A stretch of DNA of 64,000 nucleotides from Amoebophrya sp. A120 (Eukaryota; Sar; Dinophyceae; Syndiniales; Amoebophryaceae): contig CAJINV010000022.1 in assembly GCA_905178155.1 (NCBI GenBank), positions 641,073-705,072 of the forward strand, in the 5' to 3' direction. The notes beneath the pieces were generated by a model. It did no database searches and had not been told where the DNA came from. It saw only the letters and a list, made by a program, of their open reading frames with translations. Every line of letters starts with the position of its first letter. The first letter of the stretch is position 1. Positions 23,613-35,463 of this stretch are shown piece after piece. The translations under genes and the position numbers were made by a program.

Positions 23613-24752
23613 ATGGAGTTTGATCCGAAAGCTATCGAGCGCGCATCTGTACAAGAAATCAAAAGGCTGTTGGAAGATTCTTTCGAGATTGTTATGATTT
23701 TCGAGACCGGATGCGATTTTTTCATAGCGCCGCTTCCGCATATCAGGGCGGAGCTGGGCATCACTCAGAAATGGTATCTCGGCATCCAGCTGAAGAGCAC
23801 CCGCACGATGTCCGCCGCCTGGCAGCGCAAACTGCGGTATGTTCTGAATCATTACAAGAACTTGTACCACGGAACCGTTCTGCTTGGCTGGGCCAACGAT
23901 TGTATGGACGTCTTCGTGCAGCCGGTGCATCGTGTGACGAACTACACCAAGTTCGACATCTGCGACGGTCTGTACAATCGCAACACAGTCATCAAGCGGC
24001 TGACGGATCTTTGGCAGAACCCGGTGTGTACCCGCCATACGGATACGATGGCGCTGTTGTCCTCCTACTCGCAGGCGACCTTAACGGAGAAAACTGCCCG
24101 CCGTATGTTCCTGGATTTGGTTGCTGGAAGTGATTTCGTGTATGCCCCCGCGGAGCGGGAGTTTGACAAAATTGACGGGCACATTTGGTGCAAGCAGGAT
24201 CCGCTCAAGAAGTATCGGGTGCAGGAGAAGGTCCTTTGCCTTCGTAAGGAGCGCGGGCTCGCTATCGGACTGCGCTGCAACTTCCACCGCAACTCCAAAG
24301 GACCGTACCACACCACCGACGCCGATTTCCTGCTTCTCCACGCTCGCTCGGGAGAAACTTCGGGGCAGTTTCTGGGCCTGCATGGATCCGCCCTGATCCC
24401 GTTTTCCACACTGCAGGAACACGGCTACACCGCCGACGAGACGACGTACATAAGAGCTTCATGGTTTTTGATTAGCGAATTTGCTGTTTTAGCCGGTAGG
24501 TGCGAGTGAGAATATAGGCAACATAGTACTAATCGTTTTTATTCTAGAAACCAAGAAACGAATCACAAACGGAACCTCAACAGCGGACAACCGGGGAAGA
24601 AGACGATCAACTTCTATCCAGACGCACCCGGAGTCGGGCACCCCCGTCGCGACGGTGCGCTTGAGAAGTCGTATTGTAAGTGTGACGATCGCGAAGCTTA
24701 CACGCAACACCTGCTGAACATTTTGAAGAAGCACATCGATGAAGACATGTGA
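23613..24752 (+). CDS. Gene 4: nuclease-like protein of the transposon, possible PD-(D/E)XK fold
   Basis: Start ATG 23613; exons 23613-24499 and 24548-24752, joined across a 48-bp GT-AG intron with a perfect TACTAAT branch-site word. About 363 residues. The segment GCDFFIAPLPH ... KWYLGIQLKST has the look of a PD-(D/E)XK nuclease core (Asp, then Q-x-K on the next strand). A second segment, DADFLLLHA ... GQFLGLHGSAL, repeats that pattern with the catalytic Q-x-K replaced, so the protein may hold an active and a dead copy of the domain. The tail has HPRRDGALEKSYCKCDD. The nuclease assignment is inference from a short motif. It is the only plus-strand gene seen in the transposon. Confidence 0.7.
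24500..24547 (+). other. Canonical 48-bp intron in gene 4
   Basis: Starts GTGCGAG, ends TTTTTATTCTAG, with TACTAAT 18 bases before the acceptor. It shows that the transposon genes use ordinary splice signals, unlike the introners. Confidence 0.7.
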
Positions 24753-25415
24753 TCCACTTCGTCCTGTAGCTCGCGGACTAACTGATCGCACAAAATTACG
24801 AGGACGAACGAATACTACAACCCGGAGAACACAAAAAGGCGCAGACACTGACAACGACATACGTTTTTGATTCAATTTGCATAGATAAAAGAACTGGTTC
24901 GTACAAGCAGAGAAACGCATCATAATGCATCCAAGTTTAAATTTCTCCTCTACGGAAGGGCGCCAGATGGGAGCTTTCTAGTAAAGCAAATTCGTCGTGG
25001 AGGTTCTATATTATGTGATTTCTTATATCATAAAAGAGCATGATAAATCCATGGTTTGTCTTTCAAACATAAATAAAATTCTCTTTTGCATAGTGTTGAC
25101 GTTAAGCAGCTTCCACAGCTGCAGACTGGGTTTCTGTGCAGGTGTATTAAACCTTCATAAAGAAGAAGCGTACTACTTTTCATTTTTTCATAATCTAATT
25201 TTGCATCATTCCACGTTGGGATGCTTGGAGAAGTGCTGTAAAAGTGCTCTTTCGAGTTTTTTCTAACAAGAACATTCAAAATTGATGAAACTAAACGTGC
25301 CGATGGTCTCAAGTTTCCCTAGCTTTATTCTCATGTAGTGGGCAAAGAGCTGATAACTCTGGAGACGCAAGTTTGTGTCTGTAGCGTTGATTTCATAACC
25401 AGAGTGTGTCTCATT

Positions 25416-28400
25416 CTACTTTCCATTTGCACCGCTAGAACTGGAAGCACCACCCGCCTTCTGCTGCATGTGGGGCGGCAGTCCGTGTTCGTAGTAGACC
25501 CCTTCAAACCACATCGGGTGGTTATATCCCATATCCCCAGCATTGTCTTTCGGCTCTTCGTCCGGCTCGACCTTTTCGTCGTCCTCCTCCTAGTTGGAAG
25601 TGAAGGTGAGGTTGGAATTAGATTTTTGCATGACAATCTGTATGATGTGGAAGCTGCAACGCATAACCGCATGACATACGCATGACAATCTCTGTAAAGA
25701 AACAAAATGCAAACTGTAAGAAAGCACAATATCGCTGTACCTTATCATCACCCTCAGTTCCCACCTTGTCGAACCAGTCCTTCCCCCGCCGCGTTCCCTT
25801 TTTGAGTTCGGGAAGCAGGGCATTTTCGAAGGCCTTGGCGGGAATCGGTAAACTGACGTTCGCTTCTGTGCCCGCGTTCGGATCGGAGCGGCAAATCTGC
25901 ATTGACTGCGCCTGCAAGTCGAACTCCGCAATCACGAAGGGGAGTAATTCCAGCATGATCCTGTTTTCCAGATTCCCCGACGTTCCACACTCCGGCGCGA
26001 GCTTCACTTTCACCGGCGCATACCCATTGGACCAGAACTGTAGGTTTTTATTTGGAAAATGTGACGAGGGAGAACGAGGTGGATTATGCAATACAAATTT
26101 ACGCGTCACGGCATGATGCGGTGGAAGTTTACACGAGCTAGACATTCACTAGAACAAACAGTACCAGTCTCATGGTCGGCAGCTTTTGACCAGCCTGATT
26201 ACGGTGCGAACGAAACTGCGCCACTTCCGCCACCGGGTTGGTTTTCGACACTGTGTAGACGAAGATGGCTGGGTGGCGCTCCAGGTTTTCCTGCATCGTG
26301 GTGTGAATACCCGGCGGCCGACCCAGGTTGGGTTGCGGCGTAAGCTTGCGCTTCTTGGTTCTGTCCATCTTAGTGTTAGCGAGAGCTGCGCTGCCCTGCA
26401 CGATCCGCTCCTCCTCCTGCATCGCGATGCGGTACGCCTCCCGGCACTTATCGGCGGTAGCAGTCCCGTAGACCATGTGGTGGAAGAGGATGTGACGGTT
26501 CTCCTTGGACAGCTCCGGAATGGCCTTCAGCAAGACCTTGTACACGCGCGTGAGCGGCGTAAACAACGCCATCTGCTTTTCCAGCGAAAGGGACGAAAAG
26601 CAGTCCACCAGAGTCGTATCAGCACGGATCCACAAATCGTCGAGGAGAACGATTTCCGTCCGTTTACAGATGTCCATGGACTGCCTGCGCAGAATCCTAC
26701 CGTCGTACAGATTCAGGTCGTTCAACAATCCGCCAGTTTTTTTGAAATCCCCCTCCGAAATCGGCATGGAGAACACGTTCACGTCGTACCGATTCAGCTC
26801 GAGACCCTGGTACCGCCCCATCTTCACCGCGATGACGCGCTCCATGGTGGGTGTACATTCATCGGGTGTTTTCTTGTGGTATCCGATGACCCAGTAGTTC
26901 GGGTTCTCCTCGAGAAATTTTTCCAGCTCACGCTCGTTGAAGGCCATCTGCCCGACGTACGCCAAAGCGTTGTAGTGATCTATGGAAAAAATATCTCCTC
27001 GAGTCTATCATGCTAAAAGCAGTAGTGCAGACATACTCCCTGACAGCAATAGGACTACGTTTGTCATGCGTCGCGATGTATGTGTAGTGTGTCTATATGC
27101 AGTCGAAGCTGTGATAAAAGAATCCTCTTCATGCGAATTATCTGCACGACTGTTTTTTGCAAGATAGCATGACCCTCTTCGCGTCCACGGCACGAAAGCC
27201 AGAGTCATGCCCGGACATCGAGACGAACTCGGGATCACCGGTGCAGTCGATGACGGACTGGATTTTCTTGTCGTTTTGGGTTTGGTTTTGCCACATGTTG
27301 GTAGCGACCCCCTTCATCTGTTTGTACAGCTGGTTGAGTTTTGTCCCTCTTCCGCCCCCGACACGACGCTCCTCGTCCTGATCCAGCAGTAGTGTGTGGA
27401 AATCATCCTTCGTCGGATTTTCGTGTGTAGCAGTGGTGATACTCAGGACAGAGTCTATTTCCCTCGGCGACAGCAGCGGCAGCTTCGTCACATCGCGGAC
27501 ATGCGGAGCCGGGTAGTAGCGCGCACCCTGCTCCATGTGGCGCTGGCGATCCACCTGGCGGGAGATGAGGGTCTGGTCCGCACGCGGCTTTTTGTTCTGC
27601 GCCGGATTTTGCTCCCTGTGCTGCTTCTCCTGCCAGACCTCGGTGACGGTAATTGTGCGGCACCGGTTCGTGCAGTACGGCTGCAGGTACTTGAGCGTGT
27701 CCACGCCGAGGTTGAAGATCTTGCACATTTGTTTCGCGGTGATGCTCAGCGGAAACGGGCACAAATCCCCCAGCAGCTTGCACGTGTTCTTGTTGAGGAG
27801 GATGTTGTGGTTCTGATAATCCTCCCAGAGGCCATATTGCGGGTCCCCAACTTCGAACCAGAAACAGTTCAGCGTGTTCCTGAGGACTTTGATGGCCGGA
27901 ATCTCGTACTCCTCGCCATAATGGTACACAGCGCAGGCGTCGCCGCACAGGCACCTCCACAACCGCTGCCGGTTCTTGGACATGTTGTCTTGGATCTTTT
28001 CTATGCAATTGAAATACTTTCTGCAAAGCCCATTGGTGCGCGCAAGCTTGCGTTGCTGGAACAGCAACGCAGGTTTCCATGTTTTTGCATGACAAACTCG
28101 ATGTATTCCAGCTGCTTGTTTGCAATCCCATCGGCGAGAAGAAGTCTTTCAATGGATAGCAGCAGTTCCCAGTGAGGTGGCGTTGGAAGTGCAGGGGTCG
28201 ATAAACCGCTTGTACGTGCACAGATAGTCGCCACCAATCAGCGACACATCGTGACGGCCCGTATGCTCGAGGTGGAAGAACAGCTCGTTGAGGCGGACGG
28301 TGGACGCGACGACCTGGCCGTGGACTTTCATCATCTTATCCTCCGAAATATGCAATAGAAAACAATGCCTCTGTTGAAGCATAAAACGTAGCTCATCGCA

Positions 28401-31282
28401 GTGAAACTCAGTGTCGTCCTGTGCTGAGAAATACTATGTAGATGCAGCACACTCTACAAAAAATGCATGACAGATTACGTGCCTATCAATAGCAGGGACA
28501 TTATTTTCAAACTCATATATCGACAACAGCTCCCGCAACATCTCCGGATGATAACCCAGCCACCCCTTCGTTTTCTTCAAATCCTCCAACTGCACCAGCG
28601 GGTCCGGCTTCTCGATGAATTTCACCCCGTTTTTCAGCAAGAACTTCTCGATTTCTTCCTCGGATTTTTTTATGACGAATTCACCGGCGGCTTGTTTTTT
28701 TTTGCGCTCGGCCTCGCGGAGGGCGCAGTCGTTCAAACTGAACGCAAAACGCCACTTCCACTTCTGAAAAGTGCGGCGGACGAGGTCCGCTCCCTGGAAC
28801 CGGGACTGCGTGCAGTGGAAAATGTTGGGTCCTGGAATGTTATGTAGCATGCGGATTAGCAATGATTTTATAGCTGAAAAGGAGGTCGTTTGAGGAGGTC
28901 CCTAGAGGACCTCCTAAATTGTGCAGCTTTGTCATGCAAAAAAAAATTGAATCTGCATGGTATGATGCGATTTGGAGACCTCCCTAGAGGACCTCCCAGA
29001 AGGACCAAAGAGCATTCGTCCTCAGCGATCGTCTTCAGAGAGTAGTTTTTCTTGACAAAATTAAACAAAGAGATTACAAAACCAAACAACAATACGGCTC
29101 TCCAGCGCCAACACCAGGGTGGGTTTGTCAGCTTCCGCTTTCACTTCCTTCGCAAACTCGCGTTTTGCGCACTTTTCCGGTTCCTTCTTAGCTTCCCGCT
29201 GGAGCTGCTTGTCGATCTCGAAAAAATCAGCTGCATTTTGCCCGCGACCCGCCGGTCCCGTCGCCCAGTCCGATACCATCACGCCGAAGCTCTCGACCAG
29301 TGGGACGCAGTTCAGCGTGTTTCGGTGGAGCCGATGGAGGATTGGCATCGCCCAGGTTCCCTCGATCATGCGCGTGGTGGACTGCACATGGCGGGTTTCG
29401 GGACTGCCTTGATCGAGGAGTTGATGCACGATCATGACATACTCCCGTTGCTCCGGGCACATGATGCTGGACACGTCCACATCCCGCCACGGAACGTCTT
29501 TATCCTGGATTGCGGCTTTGACGGCATCTACACCGAACTTGACGATCAGCTGGGACATCATGTACGCGGTGAGAAACTGGCTCTTCGTCTGTTCGACATC
29601 GGATGACAACAGCGACGAGTTTCCGGCCTGGATCGGAGCGGGTTCGATAACCAAATCGGTCCACGGCTCGCGGTCTCCATTTTTGTAGTCCTTTGGTCCC
29701 GGAGACTGTCTTGCACGGTACGAGAACTGTGTATTTTTGGTGGAGGTTCCGCTGCAGAAGAATGCTATGCACGATGGGCTCATAGTAGTTTTGATTTGTC
29801 CTGCAGAGTCCCGTGGTGGATAATCTTATTCACGATGGTGCTGCACATGCAAAGAAAGCGACTTTTCACACTGAAATCCTAAGTCATGTAGTACCAGTCC
29901 TCCCTGCCCGGCTTGCTTCCGCTGTACGGCTCCGTCAAAGTTGAAGCAAACGTGCGGCGGCTTTGCTCCGATTTCGTGGTCGTTGAAGAACTTGGAAAGC
30001 AATTCGGACTTCTTGTTGTGCTTATTCTGTGCCCACAAACGGCCCAGGACTCCGTACTCCAGTTTATGCAATGAAAGCCAGTACCCAGCATCAGTTTCTT
30101 GTTGGATTTTGTATTATCGTCAGCATTACAAATCTGTCTGCTATCAACTAGAAGCACGACGCTGTGTACTTGATTTCAGTATGGATACAGGTATCTGCGC
30201 GCGCCGGCGCACTGTTAGCATCGTGTATAATGTTATTCTGCATGGTATGCTTTTGCATTACATATTCGCTCTCAATGCCATGCAGGATAACATTATACCC
30301 GATGCTATCACTGCGGTCAAATTGTAGCTATCCGAAGGGAAAACAGCCAGTATGTGGAATACCTTGGCGCGGTAATTGCAGTCGTCTGCGCCCATCCGAC
30401 CCAGCTTCTTGCAGGCGGCGTCCTTCAGAGCATCGTATGTGAACTGCAGATTGTTGATGTTGACGCCCATCAGGGTCTGATTGAAGTCGCTCGTTCCGAA
30501 TTTCGCATGTACTTGAATAGGGTCTTTCTCCATCCGCCACCACAAATAACAGTTTACCTGCGTATTCGCGTGTATCTCGCTCATTCGAAAATTCATTATT
30601 TTCTGATGCAGAAAACGCATGATATGCAGTGTGTCATGCATAAAGAATCAAACCTGTACCACATCCTCGGAATCCACGTTGTCGACGAGGATCGGCTTGA
30701 TCCTCACCTGGATCTTGAACAGTAGATCCCGTGGAACTTGCTCTTCAGCCCAGTATTTGTAACTACCGGGAGACGGCGCCATCGACTTCAAACAGTACTT
30801 GGAGTGTATGCACGGAAGAAAAAATAGTTTTAGGGTTAAGGTTTTGCTCCAAACTGATTTCTGGATGCCTCGGAGAAATAAATGACTTGTCAGAATTCAA
30901 ATTCTGAAATCAGTTTGGGACAAAACCTTAACCCTAAACTCATTTTTCGCATCGTATGGCCTCCGGTGAAAGGACACCTCACCGGCTTGTCCCAGAAGGT
31001 GGTCTTGCTTTTGTGTCCCGGTCTGACGTAGTCCTCGTCTGGGTCGCTACCGTCATCGTCGGTATCAGTGTCAAATGCGAACCACGCAGCATCCTTCTTC
31101 TTCTGTCCAATCGGCGAAGGGAGTTCCGACTTCTTCTTCGCGGGAGAAGAAGCGAGAAGAGACGGAGATTCCTCCATCTTGGGCGCTCTGTACGGCGTAT
31201 GATTGTCCTCGTAACCACTCGGCATCACGAGGTCATGTTCACTCACAAGTCGGTCAGTTTCTACGGGTGATTCACAAAACAA
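25416..31282 (-). CDS. Gene 5: very large unknown protein of the transposon, about eleven exons
   Basis: Read right to left. Coding blocks: about 31282-30983, 30797-30654 (exactly 48 codons), about 30570-30365, 30070-29890, 29750-29095, 28850-28490, 28365-28150, 28020-27165, 26970-26180, 26060-25750 and about 25590-25416 (stop 25418-25416). Two junctions are clear: donor GTGAGG at 30982 with acceptor before 30797, and donor after GTGGTACAG at 30654. Estimated length is about 1400 residues. The N-terminus is acidic and charged; later parts are globular (VKFGVDAVKAAIQDKDVPW, HVCFNFDGAV, LCGDACAVYHYGEEYEIP, VLLDDLWIRADTT); the C-terminus is acidic, then HPMWFEGVYYEHGLPPH. I recognise no family. 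As the largest gene of the transposon it is the first candidate for the transposase, but no DDE triad can be assigned by eye. Confidence 0.65.
30829..30941. repeat. Inverted repeat in an intron of gene 5
   Basis: TTTAGGGTTAAGGTTTTG (30829) and its inverse CAAAACCTTAACCCTAAA (30920-30937) frame an AT-rich centre; the arms continue through AAACTGATTTC. It contains the telomere-like word TTTAGGG. It lies wholly within the intron 30798-30982. Confidence 0.8.
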
Positions 31283-32237
31283 ACTTCGAACTCAGCGTAG
31301 GGAGGCTGCGAGCGATGATACGACAAAGGTTTACTCCACTTCGCTCTACTGATGCCATCAAGCGACCCCATCTACAGACGCAAACCGCTCACAAACCGAC
31401 ATCTTCGTGCTGGTATTGCACATACCACGTCTGCTACTGGCGAGTACGAACATCCACAGACCGAGTTTCTGACCTACGTGACCGATTTGCGTTGCAGAAC
31501 AACCACTTCAGACACGAGCCTTCACAGGAGCAACTTCAGCTGTTCTTCTTCTGATTTTTCAATACCAAATGATTAAGAGCATCTTCGTCACGGTGTGGAA
31601 AGTGCAGCTCTTTTCCGTCATGTTTACGAAGCTCCACCACTTCAAGGAGAAAATCATTGTTGACCGCCTAGTGTTAGTAAAGCGAACGATCTGCGCGGCC
31701 TACAGATCGACACTATTCGATGGGTGGAGAAGCAGGTAGTATTGGTGATTTGCTACAATATCAATGATGAGAACTTCATTTTGTGTATATAGAAACAAAT
31801 ATATATTTTTATATTCAAAACTGGGGTAGCCTCTGTGCAAATTGCTGGAGAAATACAACAACCTCCCCAGCTTAAAACTGATAATTGTTTTATCAACATA
31901 AAGCAGTAGAATAGAAAACGCTTCATAGCAAGTACGAAACTAACCCTATTCACAACTGCTGAAACATAGAAGGTCCGAGTTGCGATATCAAATGAAAAAA
32001 GCGCGCATCGCACTTGATCCATTGCTGCCAAAAGGGCCTCGCTCAAGTGCTGATCATGCCAATACGAACAGGGGCAAAGGCGTCTGTTCTCAACATACAA
32101 ACGGGTACTGCGATGTGCGCTATTTTCGCTTCGATATCACGCTCACGTGGACAAGGACCGACAGAGAATTTTTTACGAAGTACGACGCCCTACATTGGGC
32201 GACGCGAAGATTCACGTTCTAGAAGCTAACCGAAGAA
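31283..32237. other. Transposon interior between genes 5 and 6
   Basis: No convincing gene; a few short plus-strand frames (for example one from ATG 31569 of about 57 codons) are not supported. It probably contains the 5' region of gene 5 and the 3' end of gene 6. Confidence 0.4.
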
Positions 32238-34543
32238 TTACTTCTTTTTCATCACTTTCATGGCCGGGGTCTTAGCAGCCTTCTTCGCGGCCGCGGCCGG
32301 CTTCTTAGCGGCCGCTTTCTTGGCCGCGGCCTCCGCCTTCTTAGCGTCCTTCTCGGCCTGCTTCTCCAACAAGGCCTTGACCTTCTCCTCGTCCTTCAGG
32401 CGCTTCGCCTCCGCCTTGGCCACCTTGTTGTTCTCCTTGGTCTGCTGCTTCTTGAACTCCTTGTTGGATTCCTCGATGTCCACGATCAACTTATCCTTCT
32501 TCTTGCTCAGGGACAACAGCAACGCGGCGGCGAACGGGGACTTCGCAGGAGCCGGGGTCAGGCCGGTGATGTCGTTGCCGAAGCTCAAGGGGGAGATGGG
32601 CTTGCTCAGAGGGGTGAACCCCAGGGTCTGCGGGGCAATCGACTTCTCGCCCAAGGACAGCTTGGCGGGCTTGACCGCAGTGGCGCTCACGATGGCGTGC
32701 CGCTCGGGGATGGACTGCATGGACGGAAAGTTGGACGGGGGCATGCCCGTGGAGGAGCCCGGCAAGCCGGTGGACGAGCCCGGCATTCCCTGATATTAAA
32801 GCATTGTGAAGTTCGAACGTGAGGTACTAGATGGACCGACGATCATGCTGCAGCTACACTTACATCAGGTGTTTCACATAAAACCAGTCACATCTTCAGA
32901 CAGCATTAGAATCAATTCCTGAAACATCGTATAGGTGGCGCTAAACTGTACCTGCATGTTCTGCATCGCCAGGTAGTACGCGGGGGACTGCATGGGGTTG
33001 GGCAAGCCGGTCATGGGGTTGGGCAAGCCGGTTCCGGGGACCATCTGCTGGACGATATCCAATACAAGCCTCTGCTTTGTAGTTTGTCATGCAAGACATG
33101 CATATATTCGATCTGGATGAGGTCGTTACTGAGCGCGATTATTGCGTTGTAAAAACGAACATGCACAAATGCCGAGGTTGCATTGGATACTACATCGGAG
33201 TCGGCATGACAGACGTCGGCGCGGGGCCACCCGCACCACCCGCACCGCCGTTACCGAAGTGGGTCGGGCGGGACAACCCGCAAAGGTGCGGCTTCGGGCA
33301 CTCGAACACGGCCTCAAACCACATGTCCTTGAGTATGCAAACAAAATCTTCAGCGAAGTCATGCTTGTCATGCAGAAACGAGCACTACAGAGCATGACAC
33401 TGGAATGCATATTATCAAGGGCTCAAGGCGTGAACTCTGCATGCAAAATACGGACCTACTGTGACTTCGCTGAAGGATGACGTGCATATTGGTGCCGGCC
33501 TTGGACAAGTACTCGACGGAATGCTGCAAGGTGCGGTACTTGCGGTCCGGATCACGGGGGATTAACTGATGAGTTTTACGTTGACATTGGAAACTGGACT
33601 CATGACGCACGTACCGATGTGCCGATATGTTCACACTTCTCTCGGATAAGAACAAAACGAAAAGTGCTACCATGTGGGGGTTGACACCCATCCGGACGTA
33701 CACCTCATTGACCTGGATGGCGTCGTAGATGCACTGCTTCACCTTCATGGGGCAACTCTCGGACAGGGTGGCAAAGAAGTCGGTCGAGATGTCGTGGCCG
33801 AAGAGGTACCAGCCTGTGATGATGAAGAGAGTTCATATTCATGATCGTATAGTTGTGTTTCATGTATGGTTTTCATGTCATGCAGGTGTAGAAACAATGG
33901 TCACAGTGATATACTCATTTGCTGAAGATCATGAACTACAAACTCAGTAACGAAAGCAACATACTACAGAAAAACTCTATACGGTCGATGTTTCCGGCCA
34001 GCGCCGCCTTCGAATAGGACAAGATCAACAGAAAGCCGATCTGCTTCGCGCGGAGAACGGTCTCGTACTCGGAAAGGGCGTCACGCATGGCGTTGACATC
34101 ACTCTGGTTGAAGCTGTTCACTTGTGCATTCAAGAATGCAGAGACAGTCTTTGGCATCTTCGACAACGACATTTTTGGTGTGATGCAAGAGTACTTGCAC
34201 AAGTTTGCAGTAAGGCAGAGTGAAGTCTTCACTTCGTAAAAAAACGGCTACGGGTTCGGTCAACAATGTCCAATGGTGGAAGATCAGCAACGACGCCCAA
34301 GATTAACAACAAGTCTTCAGGTGAAAGATCCGGAATCATTTTTTCAAACAGTTGGAATTGGGTTTCAACTTCACACTCAACTCTGCTGAAAGACAACACG
34401 CGGTGAGCTTGGGGATTGTGGAATTGTGTGAGGAACAGACAGGTAAAATCGTTTAGTTGGTTTGTGTTCGCAAATATGTTCTCAACTCTAGCACAGACAG
34501 TCGGGATTGCTTCGCGGTATTGATTGTCAAGCATTGAATTCAA
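32238..34543 (-). CDS. Gene 6: transposon protein with a lysine/alanine-rich tail
   Basis: Read right to left. Blocks: 34543 to about 34258 (first block, uncertain link), about 34185-33950 (MSLSKMPKTVSAFLN ... GNIDR), about 33813-33682 (WYLFGHDISTDFFATL ... VNPHM), about 33563-33467 (LIPRDPDRKYRTLQ), about 33330-33207 (DMWFEAVFECPKPHLC then a Gly/Ala/Pro linker), about 33080-32953 (TGLPNPMTGLPNPMQ) and 32791-32238. The introns have GT-AG ends. The last block ends in a Lys/Ala-rich tail (AAAKKAAAKKPAAAAKK, then TPAMKVMKKK), like linker-histone tails, so it probably binds DNA or chromatin. The MWFE(A/G)V word also occurs near the end of gene 5. The family is unknown. Codon use is strongly GC at third positions in the last block. 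Confidence 0.7.
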
Positions 34544-34677
34544 TTTTCTACAAAGCAGCTCATTCTTCTCATCTCTGTTTCACATCGCAACGCAGATCAC
34601 AACACAGCCTCAAAAACCTCTTCTCCACACCAGCATCTTCGCGAAGGGACCATGCAGCATAGCCTCGGCGGCCAAAC

Positions 34678-34827
34678 CGTTCCCAGACACAGCCGCAAGA
34701 CAACTAACCACATTAGCTATAAGAAAACCTAGATAGTTAATCATAAAATAGCTAGATAATCATAATAGTTTTACAATAAAACAGATTTTTGAAAATAGTT
34801 TTCGATTTAATAGCTGCTCCTGTTATA
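34678..34827. repeat. Right terminal inverted repeat of the 11.7-kb transposon
   Basis: Ends TAATAGCTGCTCCTGTTATA, immediately followed by the second GTTCA. Confidence 0.92.
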
Positions 34828-34832
34828 GTTCA

Positions 34833-35463
34833 TGAAACTACATTATAGCTGCAGCCTGATCGAATAGCAATAAAGTGTATGATTCTTCGCATTACAATAC
34901 TTACGAATCCGGAGATGTTGAGAAGACGCAAAACGTCTTTCTTTGAACAAAGCAGCAACTCATTAGCACAACCCACGTCGACCCGGGAGAAATGAGTGTG
35001 GTCTACCCACAAACTACGAAATTCGTAGATGAAAAACCTTACATGTAGTTGCTGGAGTGGTTGAACAAAAATGTATGTATGTTTATATTCTGCAACTGCA
35101 CGTGCACCAATATTAACAACTGCAGACTTTACGACCGTTGGACAGTCTTGTTGTGGCTATGCCAGGCATAGAATTCGTTCTGTGCCTCTTCCAAGGCTTA
35201 AGACGGAAAGGGAAGGGGCGCCAGGGGCACCAGAAAATGGGTTTTCTAGCCTCGATCAACGTTGGCCACTAGAAGTCGACGTGTAGCCTGATTTCCAAAC
35301 AGTCGCACTATTGATACTCGAATCTTCTGTGTTCATCCTCCTCACGGGAATTATTTATTTTCCCGCTGAATTCTCGCTAAACAGCGGGTATTAAAGCTAA
35401 GGTATAACGGTAACCTAGACTTGTTCTGCTATATGATCACTCATTCTCTTTAGCTGCAGGCGT
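34833..35463. other. Spacer right of the transposon with a possible minus-strand exon
   Basis: On the minus strand an open stretch about 35000-34910 (CANELLLCSKKDVLRLLNIS) ends at a GTAAGTATT donor. The transposon would then lie in the intron after it. Support is weak. Confidence 0.35.

Larger units (their letters stand above)
23089..34827. mobile_element. 11.7-kb DNA transposon with 150-bp terminal inverted repeats
   Basis: It begins TATAACAGGAGCAGCTATTA and ends with the inverse, TAATAGCTGCTCCTGTTATA. A perfect 5-bp direct repeat GTTCA flanks it (23084-23088 and 34828-34832). The inverted repeats cover 23089-23238 and 34678-34827, well matched at both outer and inner edges (GTTGTCTTGCGGCTGTGTCT) and looser between. 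It contains genes 4, 5 and 6, all with ordinary GT-AG introns. TAT...ATA ends and a 5-bp duplication are exactly the features of the introners around it. I see no Polinton polymerase, no known DDE motif and no reverse transcriptase. The superfamily is not recognised. Confidence 0.9.

Noticed and set aside
23089-34827. Polinton/Maverick or captured virus
   Set aside because: No protein-primed polymerase, retroviral-type integrase, packaging ATPase or capsid signature was seen, and the duplication is 5 bp rather than the usual 6.
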